Position numbers and translations under genes: made by a program
Shown here: positions 45,569 to 54,196 of the stretch, one piece after another
Layout: every line of letters starts with the position of its first letter
Numbering within the stretch: the stretch's first letter is position 1
The notes under the pieces: generated by a model
Seen by the model: only the letters and a program-made list of their open reading frames with translations
The model's database searches: none
What the model was told of the DNA's origin: nothing
Assembly (NCBI GenBank): GCA_003054695.1
Contig: QAZA01000011.1
Span: 124,001 to 188,000 of the forward strand
From: Verrucomicrobia bacterium LW23
Lineage (GTDB): Bacteria > Verrucomicrobiota > Verrucomicrobiia > Methylacidiphilales > UBA1321
Length of the DNA: 64,000 nucleotides
Direction: 5' to 3'

Positions 45569-46660
45569 ATGCAGAAGATCTCCAATGTCCGTGTGCGGGA
45601 ATCCGTGCGCCTGATCGCGCCGCGCGCGTTGAAAGACGCGCTGCCCGCCACCCCCGAAGCCCTGGCCACCACCCTGCGCGGCCGCAACGAAGTCGAAAGC
45701 ATCCTCGAAGGCACCGACAAGCGCCTCCTGGTTGTCGTCGGCCCGTGCTCCATCCACGACCCCGAAGGGGCCTGGGAGTATGCGCAGAAGCTGATGGCCG
45801 TGCGCGACAAAGTCTCCGATGTCTTCTGCATCATCATGCGCACCTATTTTGAGAAGCCCCGCACCACCATCGGGTGGAAGGGCCTCATCAACGACCCACA
45901 CCTGGACGACACCTTCGATATCGCCGACGGCCTCGCCATCTCCCGCCGCCTGCTGCTGCAAATCACCGCCGCCGGCCTGCCCGTGGCCACCGAGTTCCTG
46001 GACCCGATCACCCCGCAGTACATCGACGACCTGGTAAGCTGGGCCGCCATCGGCGCGCGCACCACGGAGAGCCAGACGCACCGCGAGATGGCCAGCGGCC
46101 TCTCCATGCCCGTCGGCTTCAAAAACGGTACGGACGGCGGCCTGCAGGTGGCCATCGACGCCATGAACTCCGCGAGGCACTCGCACCATTTCCTGGGCAT
46201 CGACAAGGACGGGCAGACCAGCATTATCGTGACGACCGGTAACCCGCTCGGCCACATCGTATTACGCGGCGGCCGCGCCCGCACCAACTTCGATCCCGAA
46301 AGCATTGCCGAGGCCACCGCCAGCCTGAAAAAGGCCGGCCTGCCCCCCGCCACCATTATGGTGGACTGCAGCCACGCCAACTCCAGCAAGAAGCCGGAGC
46401 GCCAGGAGATCGTCTGGCAAAGCATTCTGGCCCAGCGCGCCGTCGGCATTGCCAGCGGCAATGAGTGCGCCATCATCGGCGCCATGATCGAGAGCTACCT
46501 GAAGGAAGGCGCCCAGCCCGTCGCCCCCCGCAGCCAGCTGCAGCACGGCGTCTCCATTACCGATCCCTGCATCAGCTGGGAGACGACAGAGAGCCTTCTG
46601 CTGCGCGGCGCCGAGGAAGTGCGCGCCGCCGCGAAGTCCGCCGTGCCCGCCACAGCGTAA
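45569..46660 (+). CDS. 3-deoxy-7-phosphoheptulonate (DAHP) synthase, AroF/G/H type
   Basis: From the ATG at 45569 ([18 protein letters not shown]) the product is 363 residues, close to E. coli AroG (350). Class I alpha features are clear: [108 protein letters not shown] and [15 protein letters not shown]. It condenses phosphoenolpyruvate with erythrose 4-phosphate, the first step of aromatic amino-acid synthesis. The N-terminal region suggests feedback control by an aromatic amino acid, but which one cannot be told. A solo repeat half-unit of the CCACGGATAGCACGG type lies upstream near 45.33 kb. It appears as a single gene. Confidence 0.95.
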   Translation: MQKISNVRVRESVRLIAPRALKDALPATPEALATTLRGRNEVESILEGTDKRLLVVVGPCSIHDPEGAWEYAQKLMAVRDKVSDVFCIIMRTYFEKPRTTIGWKGLINDPHLDDTFDIADGLAISRRLLLQITAAGLPVATEFLDPITPQYIDDLVSWAAIGARTTESQTHREMASGLSMPVGFKNGTDGGLQVAIDAMNSARHSHHFLGIDKDGQTSIIVTTGNPLGHIVLRGGRARTNFDPESIAEATASLKKAGLPPATIMVDCSHANSSKKPERQEIVWQSILAQRAVGIASGNECAIIGAMIESYLKEGAQPVAPRSQLQHGVSITDPCISWETTESLLLRGAEEVRAAAKSAVPATA

Positions 46661-46810
46661 GGCGCATGCGGCCCGTGGCCGTGGGGAATCTCCAACGTTC
46701 CCTCAATCCTTGTCTCTCGGATTTTCGCCGCCCCGCGGTAGAATCCGAGAGGGCGTCCCTGCTGCCGCGCCAAAAGGCCAGGGCAGATAACGGGGAGAAG
46801 ATCCTTTCCG

Positions 46811-47347
46811 TTACGAGGGCGGCTGGGTGCCGAGGCCCAGCAAGAGCTGGCTGCAGCCGGTAAATCCCGGCGGGGCCTGGCGGATGAGCAGTTGCAGCGC
46901 GGGAATCAACCGGTCCGCGGGCCAGAGGACGTGAAGGCGAATGAAATCCGCGTCGTCGGCAAGAAAGCGCCAGAGGTTCCACTCCACCTCGCTGGCAAAG
47001 GCGGGCGCCACATGCTTCTGCGCAAAGGTCAGGAAGTGCAGGGCATCCTGCTCGGCCGGGCGCCAGATGTCGCGTGCCTCCTTCTGAAACATCTCCCAGC
47101 CGCGCTGTTCGCCAAGGCGCTCAAAGAACTCGGGGAGAATCTCCGGAAGCAGAACGTAGCGCTTGCGCAGCAGCACAACGGCCTGCTCCTCCAGGCGGCG
47201 GGGCACAAGCCCGCGCAGGGCCGCGGTGACGGCATCGTCGGCGCCCAGCAGGCGCAGCGTGGCGTCCGGGTCGTGCGCGAACTCATCGCGACGGCCTCCG
47301 TTCAGCAGCAGCGCGGTAAGCACGCGGAGGTAGAGTTCCTGATCCAT
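46811..47347 (-). CDS. Small helical partner protein of the MNIO operon
   Basis: From the ATG at 47347 the 178-residue product reads MDQELYLRVLTALLLNGGRR, LRGLVPRRLEEQAVVLLRKR, then PEFFERLGEQRGWEMFQKEA. It is mostly helical, with RDIWRPAEQDALHFLTFAQK in the middle and LHVLWPADRLIPALQLLI near the end. No transmembrane segment or metal motif is seen. The position, 14 bp downstream of the MNIO gene, matches that of the BufC/RRE-like partner proteins needed by MNIO enzymes to recruit substrates. Family membership (DUF2063-like) is not secure from sequence alone. It is the last gene of a four-gene operon that ends here, near a convergent DAHP synthase gene. Confidence 0.7.
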   Translation of the reverse strand: MDQELYLRVLTALLLNGGRRDEFAHDPDATLRLLGADDAVTAALRGLVPRRLEEQAVVLLRKRYVLLPEILPEFFERLGEQRGWEMFQKEARDIWRPAEQDALHFLTFAQKHVAPAFASEVEWNLWRFLADDADFIRLHVLWPADRLIPALQLLIRQAPPGFTGCSQLLLGLGTQPPS

Positions 47348-47361
47348 GGCGGGCTGGTTTG

Positions 47362-48210
47362 TCAGTATCGCCGGTGGTAACGCGGCGTTGCCCGCCTGGC
47401 GACGAGGGTGCGCAACTGGCTGATCTCCGTATCCATCACGCTTGGAGCGGGGATCTCCAGATCGCGTTCCAGAATGATGACGCGCAGGCCGCACGCATAG
47501 TTCACCACCTCCTGCGCCAGCTCCAGAATCTCCGGCTGCACAGCTTTGGCGTGGTTGTCGGTAAAGTTGCCCTCGGCGTCCCGGGAGTAGCCGACGATAT
47601 GCAGCTGTACGATGGCGTCGGGATCGAGCCGTTGCAGCCACTCCAGGGGATCAAACCAGTGGTTGCGGCTGTTGATGTAGAGATTGGTGACGTCCAGAAG
47701 CAGCCCGCACGCGCCGAGCTCGCAGATCTCGTTAAGGAAATCGGGCTCCGCCATGTCGCCGGTGAGTTTGAGGTGAGAGGTAATATTCTCCAGAATGATC
47801 GGGCGCTGGCACACCTGGGCAACCTCGCGCGCATGCGCCGCCACGGTGTGCGCCACCTGCCGCGTGGGTGGCACCGGGTTAAGGTGGCCCAGGTCGACAG
47901 TGCCGGTGCGGGTAAAGGCGATGTGCTCGCTGACCCACTGGGGTTTGGCCACCTGCGCCACCCGCTTAAAAAGGCGCAGCGTCTCCGCGTCCAGCGGGCC
48001 GGGCGTGCCCAGGCTCAGGCCCAGGCCATGCACGTACAACTCAAAGTTTTCGGAGAGCCAGGTAAGCCGGTTCTCGTTGCGACCAAAGAAGTGCTCGGCG
48101 GTAATCTCCAGACACGCTACGTCTTTCGGCTTTGTCTTGATCCACGATCCCAGCTTATCGCGGTAGCCCACGCCGACTTTGATCTCACCCGTTGGTTCGA
48201 GCCCTTTCAT
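47362..48210 (-). CDS. MNIO family (DUF692) multinuclear iron oxidative enzyme
   Basis: This 282-residue protein is DUF692 over its length: VGVGYRDKLG, CLEITAEHFFGRNENRL, VHGLGLSLGTPGPLDAE, WVSEHIAFTR, ILENITSHLKLTGDMAEPD, ACGLLLDVTNLYINSRNH, IVQLHIVGYSRD, TDNHAKAVQPEILEL and IILERDLEIP. The conserved His, Asp, Glu and Asn residues that bind two or three irons in MbnB, TglH and BufB are present. MNIO enzymes oxidise cysteines in peptides or proteins (for example oxazolone/thioamide or thiooxazole formation), usually with a partner protein. The gene starts 3 bp after the stop of a membrane protein with a Cys-rich tail, the obvious substrate candidate, and the partner-like gene follows 14 bp later. 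Confidence 0.93.
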   Translation of the reverse strand: MKGLEPTGEIKVGVGYRDKLGSWIKTKPKDVACLEITAEHFFGRNENRLTWLSENFELYVHGLGLSLGTPGPLDAETLRLFKRVAQVAKPQWVSEHIAFTRTGTVDLGHLNPVPPTRQVAHTVAAHAREVAQVCQRPIILENITSHLKLTGDMAEPDFLNEICELGACGLLLDVTNLYINSRNHWFDPLEWLQRLDPDAIVQLHIVGYSRDAEGNFTDNHAKAVQPEILELAQEVVNYACGLRVIILERDLEIPAPSVMDTEISQLRTLVARRATPRYHRRY

Positions 48211-48213
48211 GCG

Positions 48214-48678
48214 TCAGTCTCCTCCGCCGCCGCAGCCACCGCAGCTGGTGCCACAACTGCTGCCCCCGCTGTCGGAGCTGCTGCTACTGCTGCTGTCACT
48301 GCTGCCGCAACTGGAGGCGGAGCCGCACGACGAGCTGGAGCACGACGAACCGCCGCCATCCGAGGAGCTGTTGTTGCCGTTGCGATTGCGCCCGCCGCGA
48401 TGGGTTGTGGTATTGAGCTGAATGATAAGCACAACAAAGCCCGCGCCCATGAGCAGGAACAGGAAGAACCAGTGTTTCATCCCCACGCTGCTGCCAATGA
48501 TGTATCGCGCAAAGCCCACGCCCTCAAACAAAGCCAGCCCGCCAAACGTCAGCCACAAGCTGTCCATCCCGCACTGGCGCAGCACGGCTACCCCAACAAG
48601 CACGGCCACGAGAAACGCCGCGTAGAGCACGAGGAACTGCGGGCCGGAAAGCGTAAAGATTCGGTACAGTTCTTGCAT
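48214..48678 (-). CDS. Membrane protein with Ser/Gly/Cys-rich tail, candidate MNIO substrate
   Basis: This 154-residue protein has three transmembrane segments: LVLYAAFLVAVLVGVAVLRQ (about 15-35), SLWLTFGGLALFEGVGFARY (about 40-60) and WFFLFLLMGAGFVVLIIQLN (about 70-90). After a short THRGGRNRNGNN linker, the last 55 residues are Ser, Gly and Asp with six cysteines, at SSC, SSSSC, GSASSC, GGSSC, GTSC and GGC. This layout of membrane domain plus Cys-rich tail resembles the TIGR04222 type, as remembered, and is quite unlike a normal soluble domain. The six Cys are the likely modification or metal-binding sites. It is cotranscribed with the MNIO gene 3 bp downstream and a nucleotidyltransferase 15 bp upstream. 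Confidence 0.82.
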   Translation of the reverse strand: MQELYRIFTLSGPQFLVLYAAFLVAVLVGVAVLRQCGMDSLWLTFGGLALFEGVGFARYIIGSSVGMKHWFFLFLLMGAGFVVLIIQLNTTTHRGGRNRNGNNSSSDGGGSSCSSSSCGSASSCGSSDSSSSSSSDSGGSSCGTSCGGCGGGGD

Positions 48679-48693
48679 GGCATTGTTCGTCCA

Positions 48694-49473
48694 TCAGGAG
48701 TTGGCGGAAGAAGTGCCGGGCAGCGGCAGCAGCTGCGCCTTCCAGTTGGCTTCCATCCAAACCACCACGGCGTCGATCAGCGGAAACAAACGGGAGTGCC
48801 ATTGCTCCGCGCTCGGCGCCGTGGCGGCGGCGGGGGCTGCAACGGTGGAGGCGGCGGCGCTTGCTTTTGCCTTCAGTTCCAGCAGGTCTGTCAACACAGC
48901 GCCGTCAATGCCAAAAAGCTTCTCAAAGCCGGGGATGCGCTCGGCAAAGTCTTTGGACTGCTCCACGCCGCTTAGCCGCGCTACCTCCCCCAGCTGGACA
49001 AACAGCGGGGTGACGATGCGCACCAGATGGCGCTGGTACGTCGCATCGTCCAGCCGCGTCACAAACGCGTGCACCAGCCGCAGGCGCAGATTGCGAAGGG
49101 CCTGCTCCACCAGGTAGCGCTCCTCTTCGGGATCGATCCTCATCGCGGCGAGCGGGTCGGCCCCCGCCAGAACCCGGTAGTTGCGGCGAATACTCGCAAA
49201 CTTGGGGCTGAACACGCGGAAGCTGCGCTCAAAGCCGCGGCGCGCCAGCAAAAAGGGTGCGACGCGGCGATGCTTGCTGATAACCGCCGCCAGCGCCACA
49301 TGCGCCGAGGGCGTAAAGTCGTTGAGCAGGATCAGCAGATTCAGATCCGAATCGCGCTCAAAATTGCCGCGCACGGCGCTTCCGTACAGGCAGCAGGAGT
49401 AGAGATTTCCGCCCAGCGCGCTCCTGAGCGCCTCCACAACCTCATCGAGATACTCGCTCTTTGGCACTGCCAT
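48694..49473 (-). CDS. Nucleotidyltransferase-domain protein
   Basis: This 259-residue protein starts with an NTP-transferase fold: EALRSALGGNLYSCCLYGSA, then RGNFERDSDLNLLILLNDFT. The GSA and SDLNLL residues match the family GS and D-x-D pocket that binds Mg-ATP. RRVAPFLLARRGFERSFRVFS and an all-helical C-terminal part follow, ending in an Ala/Thr-rich linker (AAASTVAAPAAATAPSA) and WMEANWKAQLLPL. It would transfer a nucleotide to an unknown substrate or act as an antitoxin-like MNT protein. It is the first gene of the operon, starting close to the hairpin at 49624-49679, and 15 bp ahead of the Cys-rich membrane protein. Its role in the operon is unknown. Confidence 0.82.
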   Translation of the reverse strand: MAVPKSEYLDEVVEALRSALGGNLYSCCLYGSAVRGNFERDSDLNLLILLNDFTPSAHVALAAVISKHRRVAPFLLARRGFERSFRVFSPKFASIRRNYRVLAGADPLAAMRIDPEEERYLVEQALRNLRLRLVHAFVTRLDDATYQRHLVRIVTPLFVQLGEVARLSGVEQSKDFAERIPGFEKLFGIDGAVLTDLLELKAKASAAASTVAAPAAATAPSAEQWHSRLFPLIDAVVVWMEANWKAQLLPLPGTSSANS

Positions 49474-49623
49474 TACTCACTCGTACCGTAAACGTAACAC
49501 AACAGGCAAGTGAAATAAACGTATGCGCAGGCGTCCCGCAGGTACATGCAGCTCGACCGCTCCAAAGCGCCGTTGGGGCTTTGGACTGCCTCGCCTTGTA
49601 TATACCTGTACTTAAACTGCTCC

Positions 49624-49679
49624 CATGTCCTGTATCGGCGATGCTTTTGATTCTACGAAGAATCACTGATACAGGACAC
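49624..49679 (-). terminator. Hairpin beyond the pepA stop, upstream of the MNIO operon
   Basis: ATGTCCTGTATC and GATACAGGACAC form the outer stem, and GATTCT with AGAATC an inner one, about 60-110 bp past the stop of the minus-strand pepA gene. It may terminate pepA transcripts or be a dispersed palindrome; there is no long T-tract. Confidence 0.4.
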
Positions 49680-49736
49680 GGGCCGCGCGGCAGGCAGGAC
49701 GGGCTTTGCTCCCGCGCCTCGGGCGTTTCGCAGTCC

Positions 49737-51170
49737 CTACTCCGCCTCCGCCAGCGTGCGCAGGGCCTGGAGGACGATGCGGACGCCGTAGCCGGTGGCG
49801 CCCTTTTCGAGGAAGGGGAGCTCCTTGGTAGTCCACGCCGTGCCGGCGATGTCCAGGTGCGCCCAGCGGACGTCCTCGGCCCACATCTGGAGGAAGCTGG
49901 CCGCCGTGGCGCTGCCGCCTTCGCGGCCGCCGGTGTTTTTGGCCAGGGCCACGTCGCTCTTGATCTGGTCCGTAAACTCGTCGCCCATCGGCAGGTGCCA
50001 CACGGGCTCGCCGGTGGACTCGGCGGCGTCCTGCAGGGCTTTGCGCAGGGGTTCGTCGTTGCAGAAGAGGCCGGCGCGTTTGTGGCCCAGGGCGATGAGC
50101 ACGGCGCCGGTCAGCGTCGCCATGTCGATCATCAGTTTGGGCTTGTAGGTGGTGCGGCCGTAGGCCAGGGCGTCGGCCAGTACAATACGGCCTTCGGCGT
50201 CGGTGTTGAGCACCTCGATGGTTTTGCCGTCGTAGGTGGTGACGATGTCGCCGGGGCGGTAGGCCTCCGCGCTGGGCATGTTTTCCGCACTGGCGATAAG
50301 GCCGACGAGATTGATGGGCAGTTTGAGCTCCGCCGCCGCCCGCATGATGCCGAGCACAGCGCAGCCGCCCATCTTGTCGAATTTCATCTCATCCATGTTG
50401 GCGGCCGGTTTGATGGAGATGCCGCCCGTATCAAACGTAATAGCTTTGCCGACAACCACATACGGCGCGTCCTTTTTGGCGCCGCCCATGTACTCCAGCG
50501 CGATAAACACGGGCGGGTTAGCCGAGCCTTTGCCCACGGCGATGATGCCGCCGAAGCCTTCCTTCTGCAGCTTGGGCATGTCCCACACGCGGCAGGTGAT
50601 TTTGGTATCCCGCGCGATGTTGCGGGCGCGTTCGGCCAGGGCCTCCGGCGTGATGATGTTGCCGGGCAGGTTGCCGATGGCACGCACCTCGTTGGTGGCG
50701 CGGGCGAGGATTTTGCCTTCGTCCACACGGGCCTCGGCGGCGCGCACTTCGTCCCTGGCGACGACGATGTTGAGGCGCTTGAGCTCCGTTTTGCGGCGCG
50801 AGGCCTCTGGCTTGAACTCCTCAAATACGTAGTCCGCCAGTAGCGCGCCCTCGGTAATGCCGACAAGTTGCGCCTCGAAGCCGGTGGCTTGCAGGCTGAT
50901 CTCCTCCACGCCCAGCTTGCGCAGGGCTTTAACGCCCACGCCGGCGGCGCGGCGCAGCAGATCCAGCGGCAACGGCTTGCCGTCGGGGCGGGGGTCCTCG
51001 CCCAGGCCCACATAGAGGGTGCGCTTGCCGTTCTCGCGCCACAGCAGGGTGGAGAGGCGGTTGCCCTCAAACTCATGCGAAGTCACACCGGGCGGAACCT
51101 CGCCGCCCTTGAATACGAACAAAACCACATCCCCGCTGGCGGGGACCTGCGAACAAACGTCCAGTTTCAT
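49737..51170 (-). CDS. pepA: Leucyl aminopeptidase (M17)
   Basis: This 477-residue protein has the N-terminal macro-like domain (1-160) and the catalytic M17 domain: VVGKAITFDTGGISIKPAAN with the metal-binding Lys and Asp, MKFDKMGGCAVLGIMRAAA, ENMPSAEAYRPGDIVTTYDG, and the signature NTDAEGRIVLADALAYGRTT near 320-340, then GHKRAGLFCND. It cleaves N-terminal leucine and other residues from peptides in the cytoplasm as a hexamer with two metal ions. The ATG at 51170 is preceded by a 434-bp gap with a long hairpin. The hairpin at 49624-49679 lies past the stop. It appears monocistronic. Confidence 0.95.
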   Translation of the reverse strand: MKLDVCSQVPASGDVVLFVFKGGEVPPGVTSHEFEGNRLSTLLWRENGKRTLYVGLGEDPRPDGKPLPLDLLRRAAGVGVKALRKLGVEEISLQATGFEAQLVGITEGALLADYVFEEFKPEASRRKTELKRLNIVVARDEVRAAEARVDEGKILARATNEVRAIGNLPGNIITPEALAERARNIARDTKITCRVWDMPKLQKEGFGGIIAVGKGSANPPVFIALEYMGGAKKDAPYVVVGKAITFDTGGISIKPAANMDEMKFDKMGGCAVLGIMRAAAELKLPINLVGLIASAENMPSAEAYRPGDIVTTYDGKTIEVLNTDAEGRIVLADALAYGRTTYKPKLMIDMATLTGAVLIALGHKRAGLFCNDEPLRKALQDAAESTGEPVWHLPMGDEFTDQIKSDVALAKNTGGREGGSATAASFLQMWAEDVRWAHLDIAGTAWTTKELPFLEKGATGYGVRIVLQALRTLAEAE

Positions 51171-51604
51171 GTAAGGATGGAATCCGAGAGGGGGAAGGGG
51201 AGAAAAGAGAAGTGCGGGAAAGAAACGCGCAGGAAGCGGACGCGTTGCGCTTCGGTTAAAATGCTGTTAATAGCGCGCCCGGGGGAGAAGATCAACGAAA
51301 ACCGGGCGGGGGATGGGAAAGGCAAGCATTTCTGCGCCAGCCACTCCTTTTCTGCTTCCCGTTGCGACTTCGTGCCTTGGCGGTGAATACTCCCCGTCCC
51401 TTGCCCTTTCATTTGCTACCAGCATAGAGGCAGATTTTTCGCCACCTAGGCACGGAGAGACAAAGGAAGGTAGGAAAAAAGGGGGGACGCGGAAAGGGGA
51501 TCTGTGGAAGCGCGAAATGCACTTTATCCGCAGAAAATAAGAAAAATGCGGAAAGTCTCTTATTCATAGTTGTAAAGACGGGTTTTTCCAGTTATTCACG
51601 TGAA
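51171..51604. other. Gene-free stretch between pepA and the FecR gene
   Basis: This 434-bp stretch lies between divergent genes. It holds the inverted repeat at 51365-51461 and a low-GC part just upstream of the FecR gene (51540-51600) that may contain its promoter. No gene was recognised. Confidence 0.45.
51365..51461. repeat. Inverted repeat of the 'cctnggcggt' type
   Basis: The left arm 51365-51388 (CGACTTCGTGCCTTGGCGGT) pairs with 51435-51461 (CGCCACCTAGGCACGGAGAG) with a few mismatches around a loop of about 48 bp. It is the same general class as the hairpins at 13.8 and 14.8 kb. Confidence 0.7.
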
Positions 51605-53134
51605 ATGATTTTCTTATGCAAACGTATGGCTAAACGAGCCGTTCCCCGCGCCGCGGCCGTTTGCGCCGGATTGTTGATCGTCGCAACCAGCGCCACTTCA
51701 ACGCTTTCCACCGTGCGTGCGGCGGATGACGAGCCGCCGGCTTCGGCGCCGTCCATCGACACCACAGGCCAGGGCCCGGCGCCGCAGTTGCCGCCGCCGC
51801 CCCAGCGCCCGCAGCCGCCCGCGCCTGCCCCGGCGGCCTCGCCGTCCGATTCCCCATCCGCCTCTCCAACCGCAGCGCCCGCCGACCCGACGCCCAGCGC
51901 CGCCCCTGCGGCACCGGGCGCGCCGCAGGGCGATGGCAATGCCGCCACGTCCGCGCCCGAGGATGTCATCCCCGGCACGCTGCGGCCGCAGCCGCCGGTG
52001 ATCTCGCTGGGCACCCCCGGCGGTGGTGCCGTCGCGCCTCGCCCGCCTGCGCAGGATGACGGGCCGGGGAGCGGCGCGCCTGCCGTGGCCATGCCTGTTT
52101 CCGCGGCCGATACGGCGCGGCAGCCGGCTCCCGGCGGGTTTGGGGGCGAGTTTGCGATGCCTTCCTACTACACCCTGGTCTCGCAGGAGGCGCTCCTTTC
52201 CGCCGATTTGCGCGCCTCGGCGGCGGGCAGCTTCTCCACGATTGGGCCGGAAATCTATGAGCCTGTGGGGGATACGCGCTTCAAGATCCGCCCGCCCGCC
52301 GGGCAGTCGCTGGCGGAGACCCTGTACCTGCGGGTGAACACCACCTGGATCGACCCTGTGACGCCGCCCGAGGGCAGTCGCATCCGCCAGCCCGGCGACG
52401 GCCAGATGGTGCTGACCGAGCTGTACGGCGACGTGAAGGTGCGCGTGCGCGACGGCTCCCCCGCCGCCCTGGACAAGGATGGCCGCGAAATCCCCCCGCC
52501 TTTCCGCCCCGCCGCGGAGGGCATGCTGATCCCCACGGGCTCCGAGATCTCCACCGGCGAAGGCAGCTCCGTGGCGATGGTGCTGTACGGCCTGCAAAGC
52601 GCCCGCGTGGGCCCGGGCACCACCCTCACCGTGCGCCAGGGCATTACGGACGGCCGCGTGGTGACGGACCTGAATCTGATCGACGGCACCGTGTTTGTCC
52701 GCGTGGGCGGCAAGGAGGAGGCGGCGACGTTCCACGTGCGCACCCCCGTGGGCATTGCCCGCGCCAACGGCAGCGACTTTGCCGTGTGGTACCGCAAGGA
52801 GAAGATTGTGGTGTGCTCCGCCGCCGGCGTCGTCAAGCTTACCGATCTGGCCGGGCGCGACCTGGTAACGCTGGACAAGTACGAGCCGGGCATGATCAAC
52901 ATTGCCGGCATCCCCACACTGGACGTGAAGCAGCGCGCCGAGTGGCTGCACCGCATGCTCACGCTTATCAAGCGCCTTAACGGCAAAAGCACAGCGCTGC
53001 TGGCGGAGAAAGCCAAAGGCGTGCAGCTGAATGATTTAGAGCAAACCTGGCTGAAACGCCTGCACCCCATCACCTACTACATCAAGGTCAAACTCATCCG
53101 CCAAAGCAGCGGGGCGACGGCGAGCATGCGGTAA
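51605..53134 (+). CDS. FecR-domain exported protein
   Basis: This 509-residue protein begins with MIFLCKRMAKRAVPRAAAVC and a signal peptide ending near STVRAADDE; an ATG at 51626 is an alternative start. A Pro/Ala/Ser linker covers about 42-180. The FecR domain follows (about 200-400): MLIPTGSEISTGEGSSVAMV, SARVGPGTTLTVRQ, LIDGTVFVRVGGKEEAATFH, VRTPVGIARANGSDFAVWYR and a short-helix C-terminus. FecR domains bind cell-wall or polysaccharide and often relay iron or envelope signals; without the sigma-factor partner (FecI) here, a structural or wall-binding role is more likely. An AT-rich leader precedes the ATG. Confidence 0.85.
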   Translation: MIFLCKRMAKRAVPRAAAVCAGLLIVATSATSTLSTVRAADDEPPASAPSIDTTGQGPAPQLPPPPQRPQPPAPAPAASPSDSPSASPTAAPADPTPSAAPAAPGAPQGDGNAATSAPEDVIPGTLRPQPPVISLGTPGGGAVAPRPPAQDDGPGSGAPAVAMPVSAADTARQPAPGGFGGEFAMPSYYTLVSQEALLSADLRASAAGSFSTIGPEIYEPVGDTRFKIRPPAGQSLAETLYLRVNTTWIDPVTPPEGSRIRQPGDGQMVLTELYGDVKVRVRDGSPAALDKDGREIPPPFRPAAEGMLIPTGSEISTGEGSSVAMVLYGLQSARVGPGTTLTVRQGITDGRVVTDLNLIDGTVFVRVGGKEEAATFHVRTPVGIARANGSDFAVWYRKEKIVVCSAAGVVKLTDLAGRDLVTLDKYEPGMINIAGIPTLDVKQRAEWLHRMLTLIKRLNGKSTALLAEKAKGVQLNDLEQTWLKRLHPITYYIKVKLIRQSSGATASMR

Positions 53135-53168
53135 GGGATGGCATGAAGCCGGCCTGCCGGCCCTGCCG

Positions 53169-53543
53169 CTACAGCGGAGAGGGCTCGGCCATCACCAGGG
53201 CCATGCGCTCGGGGCGCTGGCGCTGCAGCTCGGCGATGGACTCGCGGAAGCTGGCCCACAGGGTGGCCATATCCGCGGCGGAGGGGATGACGCCTGTCTT
53301 CTTGCTGGCATCCTCCCACTCGGCCACCATTTGCGCGGTGCCGCTGAGGCCAAAGGTGGCGCAGGAGCCTTTGACGCGGTGCAGCTCCCACAGTACCTCC
53401 TTGGCGGGCGCGTTGGCGACGATCAGGCGCTCCACGGTGGCGAGGGTGTCGCGCGTAGCGGTGATGAACTCGCGATAGATCTCCACTTCGATGGGGTCGC
53501 CCCCCGGTGTCAGGACTTCGTCGATTTGTTGCCAGTCAATCAT
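53169..53543 (-). CDS. Stand-alone Hpt phosphotransfer protein
   Basis: This 124-residue protein is an Hpt four-helix bundle: IDEVLTPGGDPIEVEIYREF, TLATVERLIVANAPAKEVLW, then the phosphorylatable H55 in ELHRVKGSCATFGLSGTAQ and EDASKKTGVIPSAADMATLW. It shuttles phosphate between a hybrid kinase and a response regulator, neither of which is in this region. It lies on the minus strand, convergent with the FecR gene (35-bp gap) and divergent from the small membrane protein gene. This is one of three Hpt, CheX or receiver modules in the window that lack a nearby kinase. Confidence 0.88.
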   Translation of the reverse strand: MIDWQQIDEVLTPGGDPIEVEIYREFITATRDTLATVERLIVANAPAKEVLWELHRVKGSCATFGLSGTAQMVAEWEDASKKTGVIPSAADMATLWASFRESIAELQRQRPERMALVMAEPSPL

Positions 53544-53758
53544 TACAGCAGATTAATCCTCCCTGTTCTTTCGTACCACAAACAGCCGCACATCGCGAGC
53601 CAAAATCGACCGGAGAGGGCAATTGGAGGCATCTTTGTAAAAAAACGAAAGATTCCACCGTTTACCCATCAATTTCTATCGATTATTCATCGCAGGTCGT
53701 CTAAGGGAGGAATGTCAGTTCGGCTTCCTCATATCTACAACCTTAACTACTTGCGAAT

Positions 53759-53995
53759 ATGGATGACGCGACAGCGGCAATAATCTGGATGGTCATGATG
53801 GGCTGCGGCGGCCTCTTTGGCTGCGCAACGTTTGGTGTCTGGGTCTGGTCTCTGGTCGACATCATCCGGAATGAACCTTCGGGCGGCAACGATAAGATCA
53901 TCTGGATCGTGGTGGTCGTGCTTCTCGGGTGCCTGGGCAGTGCTATTTACTACTTTGTGCGACGCCCCGAGCGCATTCGACAATTTGGCAAGTAG
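53759..53995 (+). CDS. Small membrane protein, PLDc_N-like
   Basis: This 78-residue protein has two hydrophobic segments: IIWMVMMGCGGLFGCATFGV, VWVWSLVDIIRN, and DKIIWIVVVVLLGCLGSAIY, YFVRRP. The order, with NEPSGGNDKIIW between and YFVRRPER at the end, matches the short phospholipase-D N-terminal (PLDc_N) type of membrane protein, which is common as a stand-alone gene of unknown role. It sits in the cytoplasmic membrane. The gene is between the Hpt gene (divergent) and the candidate type III substrate 201 bp downstream, with no sign of an operon. Confidence 0.75.
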   Translation: MDDATAAIIWMVMMGCGGLFGCATFGVWVWSLVDIIRNEPSGGNDKIIWIVVVVLLGCLGSAIYYFVRRPERIRQFGK

Positions 53996-54196
53996 CTGCG
54001 CCAAATCATGGCCGGATGACGAACCCGAGCGGCGTTGCAGGCCGTTGTGCAAGTGCCTGGCGCCGCACGTGTTGCGATGTTCTGCGTAAGGATGTTTGCC
54101 CTGCGGCGGCGGTGTTTCCATTTGGGTGGGCAAAAAATCGGCGCAGCTACATCATGCAGTTTGCAAAAGGGTCCATGCTCGATAGTCTAAGGTGAC

